Source: Luminiphilus sp051201685
GTDB lineage: Bacteria > Pseudomonadota > Gammaproteobacteria > Pseudomonadales > Halieaceae
DNA: 64,000 bases
Direction of reading: 5' to 3'
Assembly (NCBI RefSeq): GCF_051201685.1
Contig: NZ_CP179213.1
Location: 1,364,001-1,428,000 of the forward strand
In this document: positions 60,778 to 64,000 of the stretch, piece after piece
How the letters are laid out: each line of letters begins with the position of its first letter
How positions within the stretch are numbered: position 1 is the first letter of the stretch
Translations under genes and position numbers: made by a program
Notes under the pieces: model-generated
The model's input: the letters and a program-made list of their open reading frames with translations, nothing else
The model's database searches: none
What the model was told of the DNA's origin: nothing

Positions 60778-62478
60778 ATGTCTGTGAGAGCGCAAATTGT
60801 AAAGGGCTTGCTATGTGGCTTGCTGGGCTATGGTTTTCTGCAGCATTCAGTGATTGCAGAGGATGGAGGTCAGAGCCCATCTGAGTCTTTAGCGATATTG
60901 ATACCAGGGTCGGGGGAGTACTCCCGTGGCATAGACAGTTTGCTTCCCGCAGCACAGCCTTTTTTCGATCAAGGGTTGCGTCTGGCTTGGGCATTTTATT
61001 TCCCAGAATCGATTGCTTCTTATCAGGAGGCCTCACGACTCGACCCAACGCATCCTATGCCTTATTGGGGGCTTGCCCATGCCGCGGGCCCAAATCCCAA
61101 TTCACGCTACGCACAGATGCCTGATGATCCAAACGGCATTGGTAAAGCGGCGATTAACAAGGCCATAGATCATATTGAGCGCGCGAGCGTTACCGAGTCC
61201 GCACTCATTTATGCACTCCAAATCTTTTACGACGAAGATGCCATTCCCGATCCCAAGGCTAGGGATAGTGCTTATCTCTCCGCGATGCGGGCACTCAATA
61301 AACAATTTCCAGCGGATCCTGATATAGCAGCACTCTATGCTGCTAGCTATATGTCGATTCGCCGATGGGACTACTGGGACAATGCTGGTGAGCCAAAGGG
61401 CGAGACTTTGGAGGTGGCAACAGCATTGGAAAAAATTATCGAGACCAACCCATCGCACCCCGGGGTGCTTCATTTACACATCCATCTTATTGAAGCATCA
61501 CGACATCCTGAGCGCGCCTTGGTCTCTGCCAACGCGCTGGAGGCGACAGTGCCTATTGGCGGGCATGTCGTCCACATGCCTGCGCACATTTTTATCCGAG
61601 TGGGCGATTACGAAAGAGCCATAGAGAATAATCGTCGGTCTTTGGCGGTTGATCAAGAATTTGCGGCTATTTGGGGCGACCGCCCCTTGCCCAGTCAGGG
61701 GACCTACAACCTATCGCACAAAGTACATGCAGGGCATGCGTTAGACTTTATTCGCTTTGCTGCCACGATGCAGGGAAGCTACGCCACGGCTAACTCGTCG
61801 GCGTGGGAAATGGCTAATCGAATGACCCCTGCTGCGGCCACTATGGGCCGCGCACAAAAGCGTCGCGCTGCCCCTTGGTTAGTCATGAAAATCTTTGGGC
61901 GTTGGGATGAGCTGCTGGCATTAGATCCACCTGAACAAACAACGCCATACCTGTCAGGAATATGGTGCTATGTGCAGGGCAGCGCCTTTGTGGCCAAGGG
62001 TGAATTAGGGCTGGCGCAAGCGGAGCTCGAAACGTTAGAGGCCCTCGCGACGGCCCATAGCGCCTCGGGTAATCGTGCAGGAGCAACCGCAACTACGGAA
62101 ATTTTGACTTTGGCAGCTCACGGTCTTCAAGGTGAGATACAGCTTGCTACGGGTGATCTGGCAGGAGCCATTGCCTCGTTTGAAGCAGGGGTAGCGGTAG
62201 AAGATACGAATAATTACACCGAACCCCCAGACTGGCCGCAATCGATGCGGCTGTATCTCGGTTCAGCTCTGTTGCGAGCTGGACGTTTTGCAGAGGCCCA
62301 GAGCGTTTTTGAACGAGATTTACAATGGAACCAAAACAACGGTTGGTCGCTATTTGGTTTGACTCAAGCGCTGCGTGCCCAAAATCTAACGGTTGCGGCA
62401 GATGCTCGAGCCCTCCAATGGGAAAAAGCCTGGGAGAGTGCAGATATGCGCCTCACCGAGGCGGTTGTACTGGATTAA
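60778..62478 (+). CDS. Exported tetratricopeptide-repeat protein
   Basis: A 566-residue protein with an N-terminal signal peptide (residues about 1-28, GLLCGLLGYGFLQHSVIA), so periplasmic. The body is helical with TPR-like repeats: FFDQGLRLAWAFYFPESIASYQEASRLDP, GDYERAIENNRRSLAVD and AEAQSVFERDLQWN are clear. Histidine-rich stretches, LHLHIHLIEASRHPE and VHMPAHIFIRVG, recall a subgroup of secreted TPR proteins. ATG at 60778 is chosen over 60742 because of its RBS and signal peptide. No specific function can be given. Confidence 0.85.
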   Translation: MSVRAQIVKGLLCGLLGYGFLQHSVIAEDGGQSPSESLAILIPGSGEYSRGIDSLLPAAQPFFDQGLRLAWAFYFPESIASYQEASRLDPTHPMPYWGLAHAAGPNPNSRYAQMPDDPNGIGKAAINKAIDHIERASVTESALIYALQIFYDEDAIPDPKARDSAYLSAMRALNKQFPADPDIAALYAASYMSIRRWDYWDNAGEPKGETLEVATALEKIIETNPSHPGVLHLHIHLIEASRHPERALVSANALEATVPIGGHVVHMPAHIFIRVGDYERAIENNRRSLAVDQEFAAIWGDRPLPSQGTYNLSHKVHAGHALDFIRFAATMQGSYATANSSAWEMANRMTPAAATMGRAQKRRAAPWLVMKIFGRWDELLALDPPEQTTPYLSGIWCYVQGSAFVAKGELGLAQAELETLEALATAHSASGNRAGATATTEILTLAAHGLQGEIQLATGDLAGAIASFEAGVAVEDTNNYTEPPDWPQSMRLYLGSALLRAGRFAEAQSVFERDLQWNQNNGWSLFGLTQALRAQNLTVAADARALQWEKAWESADMRLTEAVVLD

Positions 62479-62502
62479 ACTTCCAGCCCTACAACTTGGT
62501 CA

Positions 62503-62898
62503 TTACGCCTTAGCCAAGCGCCATTGGGGCAAGTGCTGTGCTGCGCTCATGACCAATAGTCCGGCAAAGATGCCGAGATTTTTGACGAAGTTTTGCACTT
62601 CATGGCCCTGGTCAGTCTCCGGGTAGATATTCCAGAAGTCGTGCATTCCCAGGTTTATCAAGAGGGTCATGCCCGCGAACATTAGGGCTATCTCCTTAAT
62701 TCGAAACCCTGCGATGAGGCACAATCCCCCGAGGATCTGCAGTGCTGTCGTAATGGGGAGCAATACATCAACCATTGGAATATTGTGCAGCGTCATATAA
62801 TCGAGCATGGCTTGATAACTGGTGATCTTGGATATTCCCGGCATCAAAAAATAAAGCCCAAGAAGAAATCTGCCAAGCGTGACCGCTAATTTTTCCAT
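62503..62898 (-). CDS. DoxX family membrane protein
   Basis: A 131-residue inner-membrane protein with about four helices, typical of DoxX. It begins MEKLAVTLGRFLLGLYFLMPGISKITSYQAML, the family's opening with FLxPGxxK, and ends with SAAQHLPQWRLAKA. It converges with the TPR gene. RBS AAGGGA precedes the ATG. DoxX relatives have been linked to redox homeostasis; role here unknown. Confidence 0.88.
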   Translation of the reverse strand: MEKLAVTLGRFLLGLYFLMPGISKITSYQAMLDYMTLHNIPMVDVLLPITTALQILGGLCLIAGFRIKEIALMFAGMTLLINLGMHDFWNIYPETDQGHEVQNFVKNLGIFAGLLVMSAAQHLPQWRLAKA

Positions 62899-63099
62899 CG
62901 AAATGTCCCTTTATTGACTGAAAGAATTATTGTGATGACTAGGGGACATCGAGCCCACCCCGAGTCTGTTGGGGTTCAATCACTCAACAGGTTGCACTAT
63001 TAGCACGGGTTAATGAAGCCTTTTAGTTGAGAAATCAGGGACTTTAGCCGCGCGCAAAAGACAATTCTCCACTCGGTGAACCCATGTGTTCGATGTAGT

Positions 63100-63129
63100 A
63101 AAACCCGCCGACGCTTTCTGCGGTTTTTT
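63100..63129 (+). terminator. Terminator-like hairpin in intergenic region
   Basis: AAAACC-C-GC (63100-63108), an 11-base loop, GCGG (63120-63123), then TTTTTT. The A-tract/T-tract pairing with a one-base bulge works on both strands. On the plus strand no annotated gene ends here, which suggests an unrecognised short transcript upstream or a stand-alone structure. Confidence 0.5.
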
Positions 63130-63210
63130 GAAAGCTAAGCGAGTGCCTATTTTCGAGGAATTACATGGGAGGGCGCAGCCGCATGACAGTATCCCAAAGG
63201 GAACAGAACC

Positions 63211-63226
63211 ACCCCCTTTAGGGGGT
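63211..63226. repeat. GC palindrome ACCCCC-TTTA-GGGGGT
   Basis: A perfect inverted repeat, six bases each arm with a 4-base loop, 61 bases before the aminotransferase start. No T-run follows. It may be an operator or a structured leader element. Confidence 0.45.
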
Positions 63227-63287
63227 TGGCTAACACCCAACGAAAGAGTAGCTTTATTCTGAAATTTTGATGCTACTGGGGCAAGCC

Positions 63288-64000
63288 ATGACAGCCATGA
63301 TTTATCCAACAACCAACCCTGCGGCTACTGAGGTCATGGTGGTATCACGTGGCGAGGGCCCCTACATTTATGACCAGGCGGGGAAACAATACCTCGAGGG
63401 TATGGCGGGTCTGTGGTGCACCTCGTTGGGGTACGGCAATCAAGAGATTATCGAAGCCGCCACCCGCCAAATGGAGCAGCTCAGCTTTAGTCACATGTTT
63501 AGTGGCAAAACGCATCCTTCCGCAATTGAGCTTGCCGATAAGCTTGCGGCGATGTCACCCATAGAGGATGCCCGAGTGTTTTTGGGTGCTTCGGGTTCCG
63601 ATGCCAACGATACGTTAGTCAAACTGATCCGATATTATGCGGTTGCCAGTGGCCAGCCCGAGCGGGTGAAAATCATAGCGCGGGACAAGGGGTACCACGG
63701 CGTATCCCTCGCCTCTGCTGCGTTGACGGGTTTGCCTGCTAATCACACCCACTTTCAATTACCCTTCGACGCGCTCGGTGTTTTGAGGACAGGTGCACCT
63801 CATTACTACCGTTGTGCTGAGCCCGGTGAGACTGAAGCAGACTTTGTGGCAAGGCGCGCCAGAGAGCTCGAGACGCTGATTTTGGCTGAAGGCCCGGAGA
63901 CGATAGCCGCGATGATTGCGGAGCCTGTTAATGGTGCTGGTGGTGTCATCATACCCCCCGAGGGCTATTTTGAGGCGATACAAGGAGTCCTCGATAAATA
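63288..64000 (+). CDS. Class III omega-aminotransferase (partial, C-terminus beyond window)
   Basis: N-terminal 237 residues of a PLP-dependent class III aminotransferase. It begins TAMIYPTTNPAATEVMVVSRGEG, then EGMAGLWCTSLGYGNQE, FLGASGSDANDTLVKLIRYY, KGYHGVSLASAALTGLP and AEPVNGAGGVIIPPEGYF. The PLP lysine lies beyond the window. This layout is nearer to omega-amino acid/putrescine:pyruvate types than to ornithine aminotransferases. Only distantly similar to the aminotransferase at 35806. ATG at 63288 has GGGG seven bases upstream. Confidence 0.9.
   Translation, partial: MTAMIYPTTNPAATEVMVVSRGEGPYIYDQAGKQYLEGMAGLWCTSLGYGNQEIIEAATRQMEQLSFSHMFSGKTHPSAIELADKLAAMSPIEDARVFLGASGSDANDTLVKLIRYYAVASGQPERVKIIARDKGYHGVSLASAALTGLPANHTHFQLPFDALGVLRTGAPHYYRCAEPGETEADFVARRARELETLILAEGPETIAAMIAEPVNGAGGVIIPPEGYFEAIQGVLDK

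Larger units (their letters stand above)
62899..63287. other. Gene-free 389-base interval with hairpins
   Basis: Between divergent DoxX and aminotransferase genes I see no convincing protein gene. It holds a terminator-like hairpin (63100-63129) and a GC palindrome (63211-63226). A reverse frame at 63010-63312 stays open for 100 codons but runs through the aminotransferase start and has no ribosome-binding site. A small RNA or an intergenic repeat is possible. Confidence 0.5.

Noticed and set aside
62971..62980. T-loop-like GGTTCAAT, possible tRNA
   Set aside because: Flanking bases do not form a T-arm or acceptor stem; no tRNA can be folded.
63010..63312. Reverse frame of 100 codons
   Set aside because: It runs across the aminotransferase start, has no ribosome-binding site and no recognisable domain; possibly a repeat, so reported only as an observation.

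Overview
The window reads as chromosomal DNA of a free-living aerobic gammaproteobacterium. The gene order nadB / rpoE-rseA-rseB-rseC-mucD / lepA-lepB-rnc-era-recO, then cysM-relA-mazG, is the pseudomonad-like order. The cbb3 oxidase, TonB receptor, acyl-CoA dehydrogenases, PhyH hydroxylase, DUF885 peptidase and carotenoid oxygenase suggest a marine oligotroph of the OM60/NOR5 (Halieaceae)-like type. That placement is inferred from gene content; no rRNA or other taxonomic marker is present. I see no rRNA, tRNA, insertion sequence, phage or CRISPR array.

Layout. 1-3493 (minus): cbb3 cytochrome oxidase ccoN-ccoO-ccoQ-ccoP (ccoP cut by the window edge), preceded by a Yip1-family membrane protein. 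3628-9357: a large DUF1631 protein with an EAL-like tail, ung, ygfZ and sdhE. 9354-24786: the housekeeping block, with nadB divergent from the envelope-stress operon rpoE-rseABC-mucD (with a well-formed sigma-E promoter), then lepA, lepB, a DUF4845 gene, rnc, era, recO, cysM, relA and mazG, many with overlapping starts and stops. 24905-31855: adk, a histone H1-like Lys/Ala repeat protein with a strong terminator, mobA divergent from tsaB-uppP, an M18 aminopeptidase, trpS and a long-form purC.

31952-41572 (mostly plus): a lipoprotein, a DUF442-type phosphatase-like protein, an unrecognised reverse-strand gene, a secreted M20 amidohydrolase, a cytochrome b561, an omega-aminotransferase, an FMN reductase, an SMP-30-like protein, a 601-residue acyl-CoA dehydrogenase and a PhzF protein. 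41696-55516: an accessory catabolic island. A carotenoid oxygenase and an atypical thiolase are divergent from a duplicated HxlR regulator, which is followed by an MFS permease, acyl-CoA ligase, alpha/beta hydrolase, TonB receptor and SDR, then a reverse DUF885 peptidase and acyl-CoA dehydrogenase. 55693-64000: a lone type IV pilin, PhyH dioxygenase, aldehyde dehydrogenase, glycerol kinase, a small zinc-ribbon protein, a TPR protein, DoxX and a second omega-aminotransferase cut by the window end.

The most distinctive part is the island around 42-52 kb. Its genes read as uptake (TonB receptor, MFS), double-bond cleavage (carotenoid/stilbene oxygenase), CoA activation, hydrolysis, dehydrogenation and thiolysis. 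The proposed regulator contains two complete HxlR-type units, each with its own cysteine cluster. The substrate is unknown; apocarotenoid/isoprenoid or stilbene-like compounds are the natural guesses.
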